Position numbers and translations under genes: made by a program. From positions 1 to 64,000 of the forward strand of contig NZ_LMRG01000002.1 of the NCBI RefSeq assembly GCF_001425605.1: DNA of 64,000 bases. Reading direction: 5' to 3'. This stretch comes from Rhizobium sp. Leaf453. Lineage in GTDB: Bacteria; Pseudomonadota; Alphaproteobacteria; Rhizobiales; Rhizobiaceae. This document shows positions 24,314-33,203 of the stretch, piece by piece. The notes beneath the pieces are model-generated. The model was not told the origin of the DNA and made no database searches. It saw only the letters and a program-made list of their open reading frames with translations. The first letter of the stretch is position 1. Every line of letters begins with the position of its first letter.

Positions 24314-25267
24314 ATGACAGCCGAACCGCGTCGATGGAACAGAGAAACCTGGCCGATCGCGGCCGCAATGATCCAGTATCCCGGCTTTCTCCCGGATGGC
24401 CGGTCCGTTCAGGACCAGTCCGTTGAGGAATGGGCAGCGACGCTCGACGATGTCGTCGACGCCGGCTTCACCGAGCTCGACCCAACCGACAGCTGGCTGC
24501 GGCTGGCCGATCTTCCGGCGTCACGACTCGACGATTTCATGAGCCTCACCCGGTCGCTGGGGCTGACTGTCCCGGCCATCTCCACCTCCCGCCGCAGTGT
24601 CATCGACGCCCGCGACGGCGATGCACACCTGGCCTATGGGCATCGGGTGATCGATACGGCAAAGGCGATCGGAGCAGGCTCCGTCTCCTTCGGCCTGTTC
24701 GAACCGCTGACATCAGCGCAGAAGAAGGCACTCTGGTTCTGGACTGTCGATGGCGCGAAGAACCCGGATGATCCGGCCATCTGGCAAAAGGCGGTGTCGC
24801 GCATCCGCGAACTCGGCCGCCACGCAGAGGAACTCGGCATCGAGGTTTCGCTCGAAATGTATGAGGATACCTATCTCGGAACGGCCGACAGTTCCGTTCG
24901 CTTCGTGACGGATGTCGGCCTTGCCAATGTCGGCATCAACGCGGATCTCGGCAACCTTATCCGCCTGCACAGGCCTGTGGAGCACTGGCAGGAGATGATG
25001 GCCAAGGTCGCGCCGTATGCCAAATATTGGCACGTCAAGAACTACACCCGCACGGAAGATCCGGCATCGGGCGTGACCGTGACGCATCCGGCACCACTCG
25101 AATCCGGGATCATCAATTATCGCACCGCAATTCGGATGGCGTTTGCGCATGGCTTTTCGAGCCCGTTTCTTTGTGAACATTATGGTGGTGACGGGCTTTC
25201 CGTCGGCGCCACGAACCGCGACTATCTGAGGCGAATCCTGCCTCGCGACCAAGGACACAAGCCATGA
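24314..25267 (+). CDS. Xylose-isomerase-like TIM-barrel protein (PF01261)
   Basis: A 317-residue TIM-barrel protein of the sugar-phosphate isomerase/epimerase group. Likely metal ligands are Glu near 186 (VSLEMYEDTYLGT), Asp in GINADLGNLIRLH near 218, His in YWHVKNY near 244 and Glu in FLCEHYGGDG near 291. Members include hydroxypyruvate isomerase, 2-oxo-tetronate isomerase and apiose/erythrulose-phosphate isomerases. The stop overlaps the DhaKL start (ATGA, 25264-25267), so the two are translated together and their reactions are likely consecutive. Exact reaction unknown. Confidence 0.82.
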   Translation: MTAEPRRWNRETWPIAAAMIQYPGFLPDGRSVQDQSVEEWAATLDDVVDAGFTELDPTDSWLRLADLPASRLDDFMSLTRSLGLTVPAISTSRRSVIDARDGDAHLAYGHRVIDTAKAIGAGSVSFGLFEPLTSAQKKALWFWTVDGAKNPDDPAIWQKAVSRIRELGRHAEELGIEVSLEMYEDTYLGTADSSVRFVTDVGLANVGINADLGNLIRLHRPVEHWQEMMAKVAPYAKYWHVKNYTRTEDPASGVTVTHPAPLESGIINYRTAIRMAFAHGFSSPFLCEHYGGDGLSVGATNRDYLRRILPRDQGHKP

Positions 25268-26973
25268 CTACGATCTTCGACGCTCCGGAGGAATTTGCCT
25301 CCACTGCCCTGGCCGGTTTTGCCGCGATCTACAGCCGCTATGTCCGCCATGTGAAGGGCGGCGTGGTCAGATCGACCAAGGTGCCGAAGGGCAAGGTTTC
25401 GGTCGTCATCGGCGGCGGCTCCGGGCACTACCCGGCGTTTGCAGGCTATGTCGGTCCCGGCCTTGCCGATGCCGCGGTGGCCGGCGACGTCTTTGCATCG
25501 CCATCGACGGCAGCTGTTGCGCGCGTTTGCCGTCACGCCGACCAGGGCGGCGGCATCCTACTGGGCTTTGGCAACTATGCCGGCGACGTTCTGAATTTCG
25601 GCGTTGCGGCCGAGCGGCTTCGGGCAGAGGGCATCGACGTCCGGATCGTGCCGGTCACGGACGATGTCGCGAGCGCTGCCGCCGAAGAAAGCACCAAGCG
25701 CCGCGGCATTGCCGGTGACCTGGTGGTCTTCAAGATCGCGGGCGCGGCAGCGGAAGCCGGCATGAACCTCAATGAGGTCGAGCGCGTGACGCGGCTTGCC
25801 AACGGCCGCACCGTGTCTTTCGGCGTTGCGTTCAAGGGTTGCACCCTTCCCGGCGCGCCTGCCCCGCTTTTCACCGTTCCGCACGGCCAGATGGCGCTCG
25901 GTCTCGGCATTCACGGTGAACCCGGCATCAAGGAAGAAAAGATCGTTTCGGCCAGGGATCTGGCCAAGCTGCTGACCGAAAAGCTTCTCGTCGAACGCCC
26001 TGCCGGGACGAAGAAGGTCGGCGTTGTCCTGAACGGCCTCGGTGCCACGAAATATGAAGAGCTGTTCGTGCTCTGGACGACAATTTCTGGACTTCTCGCC
26101 GATGCCGAACTGGAGATTGTCGCACCGGAAGCCGGTGAATTCGTCACCAGTCTCGACATGCAGGGCTGCTCGCTGACACTGCTCTGGCTGGATGACGAAC
26201 TGGAAACGCTGTGGTCGGCGCCCTGCGATACGCCGGTGCTGCGGCGTGGTGCGTCCTTTGCCACCGAACCGGCGACCGACGCTATCGAGGACGCCGACGG
26301 ACAGAGCGTGTTTGCCCCCTCTTCCGCAGCGTCGAAGGCCGCAGGCGTTTGCATCGGCGGCCTGCTGTCGCAAATCGCCGGGGCATTGAAGGATGCCGAG
26401 GAAGAACTCGGCCGGATCGATGCGCAGGCGGGCGACGGCGATCACGGACAGGGCATGCGTCGCGGCTCAGCGGCGGCATTGGATGCGGCAAACGCCGCCG
26501 TTGCCGAAGGTGCCGGGGCGGCCAGCGTCCTTGCCGTGGCCGGCGATGCCTGGGCCGATCGGGCCGGTGGCACATCCGGTGCGATCTGGGGATTGCTGCT
26601 TCGTTCCTGGAGTAATGCGCTGAGCGACAACGAGGCCATCGAAAAGGACGCCGCCGTCAAGGGTGCGCGACTGGCGCTCGATGGCGTCACCCGTCTCGGG
26701 CGGGCGCGGGTAGGCGACAAGACGCTCGTTGATGCATTGGTCCCATTTGTCGAGGCGCTGGAACGAGAAGCCGCCGGCGGGAAGTCACTGACAGAAGCCT
26801 GGGCGGCGGCGGCAAACGCCGCAACGGCTGCTGCGGACGCAACATCTGCGCTGACGCCCAAACTGGGCCGTGCCCGTCCTCTGGCTGAAAAGAGCATCGG
26901 GCACCCGGATGCCGGTGCGATTTCATTGGCGATGGTCACCCGGGTGGCGCGGGATTATCTCTCCCGCCAATAA
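25264..26973 (+). CDS. Fused DhaK-DhaL ketose kinase (ATP-dependent dihydroxyacetone kinase family)
   Basis: A 569-residue kinase. The DhaK half (about 1-335) has GGGSGHYPAFAGYVG near 50 and the substrate-linking His217 in LGIHGEPGIKEEKI. The DhaL half (about 360-569) has the Mg-ATP motif DAQAGDGDHGQGM near 388 and GGTSGAIWG near 437. The single-chain form uses ATP directly rather than PEP through PTS proteins. Known family substrates include dihydroxyacetone, erythrulose and related C3-C4 ketoses. The tight overlap with the TIM-barrel gene suggests the kinase acts on a ketose made or consumed by it. Confidence 0.9.
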   Translation: MTTIFDAPEEFASTALAGFAAIYSRYVRHVKGGVVRSTKVPKGKVSVVIGGGSGHYPAFAGYVGPGLADAAVAGDVFASPSTAAVARVCRHADQGGGILLGFGNYAGDVLNFGVAAERLRAEGIDVRIVPVTDDVASAAAEESTKRRGIAGDLVVFKIAGAAAEAGMNLNEVERVTRLANGRTVSFGVAFKGCTLPGAPAPLFTVPHGQMALGLGIHGEPGIKEEKIVSARDLAKLLTEKLLVERPAGTKKVGVVLNGLGATKYEELFVLWTTISGLLADAELEIVAPEAGEFVTSLDMQGCSLTLLWLDDELETLWSAPCDTPVLRRGASFATEPATDAIEDADGQSVFAPSSAASKAAGVCIGGLLSQIAGALKDAEEELGRIDAQAGDGDHGQGMRRGSAAALDAANAAVAEGAGAASVLAVAGDAWADRAGGTSGAIWGLLLRSWSNALSDNEAIEKDAAVKGARLALDGVTRLGRARVGDKTLVDALVPFVEALEREAAGGKSLTEAWAAAANAATAAADATSALTPKLGRARPLAEKSIGHPDAGAISLAMVTRVARDYLSRQ

Positions 26974-26983
26974 CTTGACTAGC

Positions 26984-27007
26984 TGGCGCGTCAGTTGTGG
27001 CGCGCCA
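26984..27007. terminator. Inverted repeat between convergent DhaKL and gpx genes
   Basis: TGGCGCG (26984-26990) and CGCGCCA (27001-27007) around a 10-base loop, overlapping the 3' end of the glutathione peroxidase gene. It may end transcription from both sides; no T-run. Confidence 0.4.
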
Positions 27008-27542
27008 ATTCCTTCTCGATCGCCGAAACCAGCCGGCGATCATCCGGCGTGACATCCGGTGCGAACCGGGCGGCAACCTGACCGTCGCGGCCGATCAGAA
27101 ATTTTTCGAAGTTCCACAGCACGTCGGCCGGATCGTCGGATACGACGCCATAGCCCTTCAGACGCTCGCGCATCGGCCCTTCACCGATCGCCTCGGGCGC
27201 TGTTTCCGTCAAGCTCTGATAGAGCGGATGGGCGCTAGCGCCCTTGACGGAGATCTTGGCGAAGATCGGGAACTGCACGTCGTAAGTGCTGGTGCAGAAT
27301 TCGACGATTTCAGCCTCGGTGCTGGGCTCCTGCCCCATGAAATCGTTCGCCGGGAAAGCCAGGATGACGAGGCCTTCGTCACGCTTTGCCTCGAACAGTT
27401 TCTCCAGTCCCTCATATTGAACCGTCAGTCCGCATTTCGAGGCGACGTTGACGACGAGCATCACACGACCGCGATATGCCTCAAGCGTCGTCTGGCTGCC
27501 GTCCGCTGTCTTGACCGGGATATCCAAGGGGGACGATGTCAC
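26991..27542 (-). CDS. Glutathione peroxidase family protein
   Basis: A 183-residue thiol peroxidase of the glutathione peroxidase family. The peroxidatic Cys37 is in NVASKCGLT, with Gln71 in FMGQEP and Trp143-Asn144 in LWNFEKFLIGRDG completing the active site. The usual FPCNQF loop reads FPANDF, so the resolving cysteine of thioredoxin-dependent homologues at that position is absent; Cys83 may substitute. The start appears to be the GTG at 27542 with GGAG nine bases upstream. Cytosolic, as no signal peptide is present. Confidence 0.9.
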   Translation of the reverse strand: MTSSPLDIPVKTADGSQTTLEAYRGRVMLVVNVASKCGLTVQYEGLEKLFEAKRDEGLVILAFPANDFMGQEPSTEAEIVEFCTSTYDVQFPIFAKISVKGASAHPLYQSLTETAPEAIGEGPMRERLKGYGVVSDDPADVLWNFEKFLIGRDGQVAARFAPDVTPDDRRLVSAIEKELARHN

Positions 27543-27604
27543 GATTTTCCACTCCGCTTCAACGACGTTTCAATGGCACCGGCGTCAGTTCTCCGCTGCG
27601 CCGA

Positions 27605-29791
27605 TCATTCGTGGTCGTTGAATATCCGGTAGAGGATGCCAAGTCCACGCTGACCGTCGCGATTGCCGATCGCGGCCAGCGCCTCGAACACCTGACGCGC
27701 GTCCGCGTAGCGTTTCAGTTTCAGATAGGCGTAGCCCCGAAGCGACAGAAGGTCCGTCCGTTCCGGCCCGATCTGCTTCAACTGGTCAAGAACAAGGATT
27801 GCTTCACGCGCACGTCCGGCATCGAAGGCGGCCACAGCCTTGTCCGCAAGAATAGCGCTCTGAAGCTCATAGGCCCGTTTGCGATTCTGCGGTGCCTTGA
27901 CGGCGGAAACCGCAGCCTTGCTCGCCAATCCGGCACGCAGATAGGCGAGGCTCTGGCCATAGGCGGCGTCTTCGCGGGTCTTGGCGGAGGAACCGAGCAA
28001 GCCGACCTCGAAAGCGGCCGCTGCTTCCATCGGTCTGTTCATCTCCATCAGGCACCAGCCGCGTGTCAGGGCTGCTTCCGGTGCAAGCATCTGTGGGTCA
28101 ACGGTTGTCTTGCATCCACGTCCCGTGTTCGCGGTCCCGCGTGGGCGGACACGCTCGACAACGATCTCGGTTTCCTGTGGCTCACCCGCCACGACGACAA
28201 CTCGGGCCGCCGGTCTACGTGCCTGGCCACCAACAACGGCAGCTTCCTCGGTGGCGGGCACCTGCAACTCGGTCGTCTTCTCTTCCGTTTGTTCTTCCTC
28301 GCCGGCTCTGGCGATGCGCTCAGAACGTCCGGCCCAAAGCCGCTGAATTTCGGCCAGGCCCTTTGCATCCTCCACCTGAAGATAGGTGACGGCGAGACCA
28401 TAGGCAGACGGCTCGTCATCGAGTTTCCAACCGAGGGCGGTCTTGAACCACTTGATTGCCGTCTGCGGCTGGTTGAGCGCGCGCGCATACCAGCCGAATT
28501 GCTGCGCAGTGGCCGCATCCCGCGATTTGATCGTTTCCGTGGCAATACGTTTGAGGACTTCGCTCTTGATCGACGCGGGTGGATCGAGCGCCAGCAGGTT
28601 GGCGGTTGCGGCAAGATAGACCGCCTTTGCATCCTCGGATGTATCGCGCCAACGATACATCGCATCCTCCGCATCCTGCGGTACGCCACGATCAATCAGG
28701 ACAAGCGACAGGCCTTGGGACGCAGAGGCTGAATCCTCCTTGTCACGGGCGCGGCGGAACCACTTCTCGGCATCCTCCATGTCGCCCCGCGGCAGGTAGT
28801 ACCAGCCCAGTAGCAAGGCGTCAGACGCAAGGCCGCCGGTTTCCGCAAGCCGCTCGACGCGGGACACGTATTCCGGTGAAACAACGATCTTGCCGTCCGC
28901 ATTGGCCTCGGCAACAAAGCGGCGCGCGAGATCGTCGCGGATACTGTCAAATTCCCTTGCTCCATCCGGCGCGACTTTTTCGCGGGTCAGAAGTGCCTCG
29001 ATATCCTTGGCAGGAAGGAGAGCCGCTGCTTTCTGAACAGTGGCAAGCCGCTCCGCGCTGTTCTGGCAATTGGCAAGAATATAGGTGTAGGCGTCATTGG
29101 CCCGCTGCGCCTTGTTGGTGCGAAAAAACGCTTCCGCGACGCGCCACAGGACATCGACTTCGCTACACGTCAAGAGGCTCGGCGTTTCCGAACCGATCCG
29201 AACCACCGTTTCGTATTGCTTTAGATCGGAGGCATTGATCAAGCGCGTGCGCGCCTCCGCTACGGCCAAGCGGTCGATCAGGTCCGCCGGGGCTTTCCAG
29301 GCGGGTTCTGCTGCCTGCCGCTCGGCAATTGCCTTGCGGACATCGGTGTAGCGCCCCTGCGCATAGAGGTCCCACATCGTTTCAAGCTGCTTGTCCTCGT
29401 TCTGAGGTATAGCCAGCGGATCCTTGGGAGGCGTCCAGTCGGGATAGAGCGCCTTCAGGCGGGAAATTTCGGCTTGCAATCGCGCGGTATCGCCACGGCT
29501 CGCAAAATAACGCAGAGCGCTTTCGTCCACCTTCTTGTCCATCGCAGCCGTCACCACGGTATCGACGGGCGGCTGGACCGGCCGCTTCACTTCCTGAAAG
29601 ACCGGCGCCGGCTTTTTCTCTGCGGGCGCCTCGACCTTCTGCTCCGCAACGCGCGTTACAAACGGCGTACGCTCCTCCTCGCCCGCCGGGGAAAACACGC
29701 TGATGATATGCTTCACATAATCAGGCTTCTTCACGCTGACAACGCCGACGGCGATAATCGCTGCTGACAAAGCGATGAAGGTCGACTTCAT
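27605..29791 (-). CDS. bcsK: TPR-repeat cellulose synthesis protein (BcsK-type, BcsC N-terminus-like)
   Basis: A 728-residue protein with an N-terminal membrane anchor or uncleaved signal (MKSTFIALSAAIIAVGVVSV), a Pro/Glu-rich linker near 40-75 and a long array of tetratricopeptide-like helices to the C-terminus (for example DALLLGWYYLPRGDMEDAEKWFRRA and LSLRGYAYLKLKRYADARQVFEAL). There is no beta-barrel domain, unlike E. coli BcsC. It is the last gene of the bcsN-A-B-Z operon and overlaps bcsZ by ATGA (29788-29791). TPR proteins in this position are found in type III bcs operons of rhizobia and are assumed to scaffold cellulose export in the periplasm. The symbol follows that operon position. 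Confidence 0.78.
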   Translation of the reverse strand: MKSTFIALSAAIIAVGVVSVKKPDYVKHIISVFSPAGEEERTPFVTRVAEQKVEAPAEKKPAPVFQEVKRPVQPPVDTVVTAAMDKKVDESALRYFASRGDTARLQAEISRLKALYPDWTPPKDPLAIPQNEDKQLETMWDLYAQGRYTDVRKAIAERQAAEPAWKAPADLIDRLAVAEARTRLINASDLKQYETVVRIGSETPSLLTCSEVDVLWRVAEAFFRTNKAQRANDAYTYILANCQNSAERLATVQKAAALLPAKDIEALLTREKVAPDGAREFDSIRDDLARRFVAEANADGKIVVSPEYVSRVERLAETGGLASDALLLGWYYLPRGDMEDAEKWFRRARDKEDSASASQGLSLVLIDRGVPQDAEDAMYRWRDTSEDAKAVYLAATANLLALDPPASIKSEVLKRIATETIKSRDAATAQQFGWYARALNQPQTAIKWFKTALGWKLDDEPSAYGLAVTYLQVEDAKGLAEIQRLWAGRSERIARAGEEEQTEEKTTELQVPATEEAAVVGGQARRPAARVVVVAGEPQETEIVVERVRPRGTANTGRGCKTTVDPQMLAPEAALTRGWCLMEMNRPMEAAAAFEVGLLGSSAKTREDAAYGQSLAYLRAGLASKAAVSAVKAPQNRKRAYELQSAILADKAVAAFDAGRAREAILVLDQLKQIGPERTDLLSLRGYAYLKLKRYADARQVFEALAAIGNRDGQRGLGILYRIFNDHE

Positions 29792-30840
29792 AAGCACTCC
29801 GGCTGACTTGCAGCGATAAACGATAACCCCAGCAGATGGAGCGTCGAAGGATAATAAAGCGTCGGCGTGAACTGTTTGAGATCTGCCGGTAGCCTCGTTT
29901 TGTCCACTACACAGGCCAGAATATGGTTAATAATTCGATAACCTGGATCGGAATGGTTGCTCCTTATGTTCCCGCTTTCCAAATCAATGGTTGTAAATGT
30001 GCCGTTTGCGCTGAAGGTTTGCCGGCGAAACCGGTCGAGCAGTTGCCGGTCTGTAAAGCCGGCACGCACGAGGTAAAGCGGGATGCGCAAGGCGTTGTAG
30101 CCATACTCTGCCGGGAAGCCCTCCGCTGGTTTCGGCGGAGACATCAGCGAAACCCAGTCTGCGGGCAATTGCTTTGGGCCGAAGTGGAAATCAGTGATGA
30201 GAGCAATGCCGTCGTTACGCAGCTTTGCCCATTCGGGCGATGGCGCCAACTGGTCAAGGACAGGAAAGGCTTCGAAAATCCAGTAGGATGGATTGACCAC
30301 GGGGCCGTCTTTTCGATCGCGGGCCGAAAACCCTGTAGCGGCGGGCAGAAGCGCACTTCGGTCTCCCTGATGGAGAAGTGTGCGGTCAAGGATGGCGCGG
30401 GCGATGCGAGAACCCGCTTGGGTGTAGTCGGGTCTATTCCATTGCCGCCCGGCGAGACCGAGCGCATAGGCAATCAAAATATCGCCATCCGTCGCATTGT
30501 TGATGTCGGTAATATGCGGTTTTGCGGCTTCGCTCCATTTCCAGGCGGCAAGTCCGTCGTCACGCAGCAACAGTTCCGTCTGTGTGAAAGACCAGATGAA
30601 ATCGAAATCCGGCTGGCTGCCGGCGAGCACTGCGAGAAGCAGCCCATAGCCCTGCCCTTCGCTATGGCTGATGCCGCCATTGCCATCATCGATGATCCTG
30701 CCAGACGGATCGAGAAATTTGGCCTTGTACGCACTCCATGCCTCGGCTGCGATGACAGGCTGCTGCGCCGCGACTGGGGCAACTGCAAGGCAGACGCCGA
30801 ATATGCCTGCAAGAAGCGCTGCAAGCATCCTGCCCATCAT
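29788..30840 (-). CDS. bcsZ: Endo-beta-1,4-glucanase of cellulose operon (GH8)
   Basis: A 350-residue periplasmic GH8 glucanase with a signal peptide ending near PVAAQQ (22-27). The general acid Glu61 is in HSEGQGYGLL. Other family segments are AWKWSEA, ATDGDILIAYAL, NPSYW and GYNALRIPLYL. The preferred ATG at 30840 overlaps the bcsB stop (ATGA, 30837-30840). It trims nascent cellulose and is needed for normal production in several bacteria. Confidence 0.93.
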   Translation of the reverse strand: MMGRMLAALLAGIFGVCLAVAPVAAQQPVIAAEAWSAYKAKFLDPSGRIIDDGNGGISHSEGQGYGLLLAVLAGSQPDFDFIWSFTQTELLLRDDGLAAWKWSEAAKPHITDINNATDGDILIAYALGLAGRQWNRPDYTQAGSRIARAILDRTLLHQGDRSALLPAATGFSARDRKDGPVVNPSYWIFEAFPVLDQLAPSPEWAKLRNDGIALITDFHFGPKQLPADWVSLMSPPKPAEGFPAEYGYNALRIPLYLVRAGFTDRQLLDRFRRQTFSANGTFTTIDLESGNIRSNHSDPGYRIINHILACVVDKTRLPADLKQFTPTLYYPSTLHLLGLSFIAASQPECL

Positions 30841-33203
30841 TTTCTCCGTCCGAGATTGGTCAGCAGCGCTGCAGTCGCAAGCCCGAGAAGAACGCCCAGT
30901 GCCGAAAGCAGCATGGCGTAGGACAGGATGTTGGTCGACAGCCAATTGGCGGCGATCAGCCGATAGTTCGAAACCGACGCCGGCTGGGTGGGCATGAAGT
31001 TGAATGCGTTCACCGGGACCGTTTCGACAGTCTTCGTGCCACGTCGATAGGTGGTGATGTGGCCTGCAAGCTGCGACCAGTTGGCGAGCGTGCTGACCGC
31101 TTCGACGCCTTCGCGCAAATCCCGCCCGCTGGGAGCGGCGACTACGGACCACGTGCCCGTCCCGTCCGGGCTCGCCCCTTGCGCAATGAGCAGCGACGCT
31201 TCGTTCGAGGGCGTGAAGCTGCTCTCGGTGGTCGGCGCAAAACGCAGCGACGACAAGGAGATGTCGAAATTGCGTTTCACCCAGTCCTCAAAGGAACTGA
31301 TCTGTCCACTCCAAATGCCCCCACGCAATTTCTGCCGCCATTCATCGAATGTCGCCTCCGTATCGACTCCCTCCGGTTCGTCGCCTGGATCGGGTCCCCA
31401 CGTGTTGCGGGCGGTTTCGGCAATATTCATCCGGGTGAAAACCATCTGCGGCATCTGCGAGAGCGAACCGATGAAGATCGCGCTCCTGTTGCCGATTAGG
31501 GCCGGCGATGCGATGGTTTCGACCGGAATCGGGTGCCCGGCGCCGACGGCCATGCGTCCGAGAACCGTTGCCGCCGCGGACAGCGTGTCGGCATCGACCC
31601 GGTCGATGGAAAGCGGAATGGCTTCTTGGCTCCGATTATAGGGGAAGCCCGTTCCCGACAGGGCGGCCAGGTTCGGCAACTGACCGATGCGAGCGAAATC
31701 CGGCATGTGGAATTCAGACGTATCGAATAGTGCGAAACGCGGCGTCTCCACCCCGGTTGCACCCGGAGCGCAAACCTTGTCATCCTCGGTCTCGATAAGG
31801 GCTTCGATGGCGATCGTGTTCACGCCCGGCCGGAAATGCCGCATCGTCACGTTGATCGGCAAATGCCGCAGGATACCGCCGCCGGAAGAGGTGATCGGGA
31901 CAGTCGAGGCGATCGAACCATTGACATAAATGTCGACATGGCTGCCCGGCAGCACTGCTTCCGAATAGGCGGCATCGAGTAGGATGAGAGCCGTTCCATA
32001 GGCGTCCGCGTAGAAATCGGAGGGGATACCAACAGTAAAATTCGTACGGAAACGACGACCCGAAAATTGCTCGGTCTTCAGGCCAAGCTGGGCGAAGCTG
32101 AGCCGGGTGTCCGCAAAGAGGAAGGGCGCATCCGGAGACCGCCAGTTTTGTGTTGCCAAGAGTTCGCGACGCGTGGTCACGTCGACATCAGTCGACGCGA
32201 CGATACTCTCGATCGCAGTTTGGATGGCCTGCCATGTCGGCCCGCTGAGGACGAGGATGGGCGATCCGGTGTTGGGGTCCGTTACAAATCCTGCAACCGG
32301 CGCCGAGGCAGCTCCCAAAGGCACGGTTGACAGAAGCGGCTGGATTTCGGCCGGTGTCCCCACCAGGACCGTCATCTCGCCGGCCTTGGGTGCCGGCAGT
32401 CCCTGTGTCTCGAAGGAAAAGGCCTGGTTCGGCATATTGGCGAGCAGCGCCAGACCTTGCGAAAGTCGCATCAGCGGTATCGTCGCTCCCGGCTGCTCCA
32501 ATGCGGGCACGATGAAATTGAACCGCGTCAGTCCATTCTCATCGACACCGATGGCACGAATGTCGTCGGAACTCTGCAGCGCTTGGGCCGAATTATCGGC
32601 AAAACTCAGATAGGTCCTTTGCGCATCGATATTCGACCAGAGTTCATAGGTCGATTGAACGGTGCAATCGGTGCGGTGGCGCTGGTTCGCGCGCAGCCGG
32701 ATCAGATTGGCGCCCGGCTTGAGCAGCCCTTTCGGGATATCGAAGCTCAGGTCGGACACGGAGTCGGGTGAACGCACGGGCTCGTCGGCCATCCGGGCAT
32801 TGTTGACCTCCAGGGAGAGGCGCGACACTTCCGGTGCGACGAAGATGGAATTCTGATAACCGATATTCAGCTTTGAGCCGATAGCCGCCTGCTGCGGCGT
32901 CAGATAGACGGACCATGTGCGGTCGTCGAATTCACCGGTCAATCCGAGATTGCCGTTGGGCAGGATGAACCGGTGGAACGGTTCGGCCGCGGTTGCGGAC
33001 GGATCGGCTTGAGTATCCGTAACACCTGTCGCCGGTGTGTCGCCGGCCCCCGCGCCATCCGCCGGCACTGTAACGGCAGGTGTATTGGAAACAGGGCTGT
33101 CGGCCGGTCGGTCCGGCGTCATGTCGAACGGCAGCGTCTGGGCATGCACCGAAACATGCGAGAGGGCGAGCAGCGCGAACGCAAGAACGACGGATCGCCT
33201 CAT
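30837..33203 (-). CDS. bcsB: Cellulose synthase regulatory/periplasmic subunit BcsB
   Basis: A 788-residue protein with a signal peptide (MRRSVVLAFALLALSHVSVH), a Pro/Thr/Ala-rich linker (about 25-75), two repeats of carbohydrate-binding-like and flavodoxin-like domains, and a C-terminal membrane anchor (AMLLSALGVLLGLATAALL) that packs on BcsA. Signature segments are YQNSIFVAPEVSRLSLEVNN and VYVNGS-like DIYVNGSIAS. The ATG overlaps the bcsA stop by four bases (33200-33203). It guides the glucan through the periplasm. Confidence 0.92.
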   Translation of the reverse strand: MRRSVVLAFALLALSHVSVHAQTLPFDMTPDRPADSPVSNTPAVTVPADGAGAGDTPATGVTDTQADPSATAAEPFHRFILPNGNLGLTGEFDDRTWSVYLTPQQAAIGSKLNIGYQNSIFVAPEVSRLSLEVNNARMADEPVRSPDSVSDLSFDIPKGLLKPGANLIRLRANQRHRTDCTVQSTYELWSNIDAQRTYLSFADNSAQALQSSDDIRAIGVDENGLTRFNFIVPALEQPGATIPLMRLSQGLALLANMPNQAFSFETQGLPAPKAGEMTVLVGTPAEIQPLLSTVPLGAASAPVAGFVTDPNTGSPILVLSGPTWQAIQTAIESIVASTDVDVTTRRELLATQNWRSPDAPFLFADTRLSFAQLGLKTEQFSGRRFRTNFTVGIPSDFYADAYGTALILLDAAYSEAVLPGSHVDIYVNGSIASTVPITSSGGGILRHLPINVTMRHFRPGVNTIAIEALIETEDDKVCAPGATGVETPRFALFDTSEFHMPDFARIGQLPNLAALSGTGFPYNRSQEAIPLSIDRVDADTLSAAATVLGRMAVGAGHPIPVETIASPALIGNRSAIFIGSLSQMPQMVFTRMNIAETARNTWGPDPGDEPEGVDTEATFDEWRQKLRGGIWSGQISSFEDWVKRNFDISLSSLRFAPTTESSFTPSNEASLLIAQGASPDGTGTWSVVAAPSGRDLREGVEAVSTLANWSQLAGHITTYRRGTKTVETVPVNAFNFMPTQPASVSNYRLIAANWLSTNILSYAMLLSALGVLLGLATAALLTNLGRRK

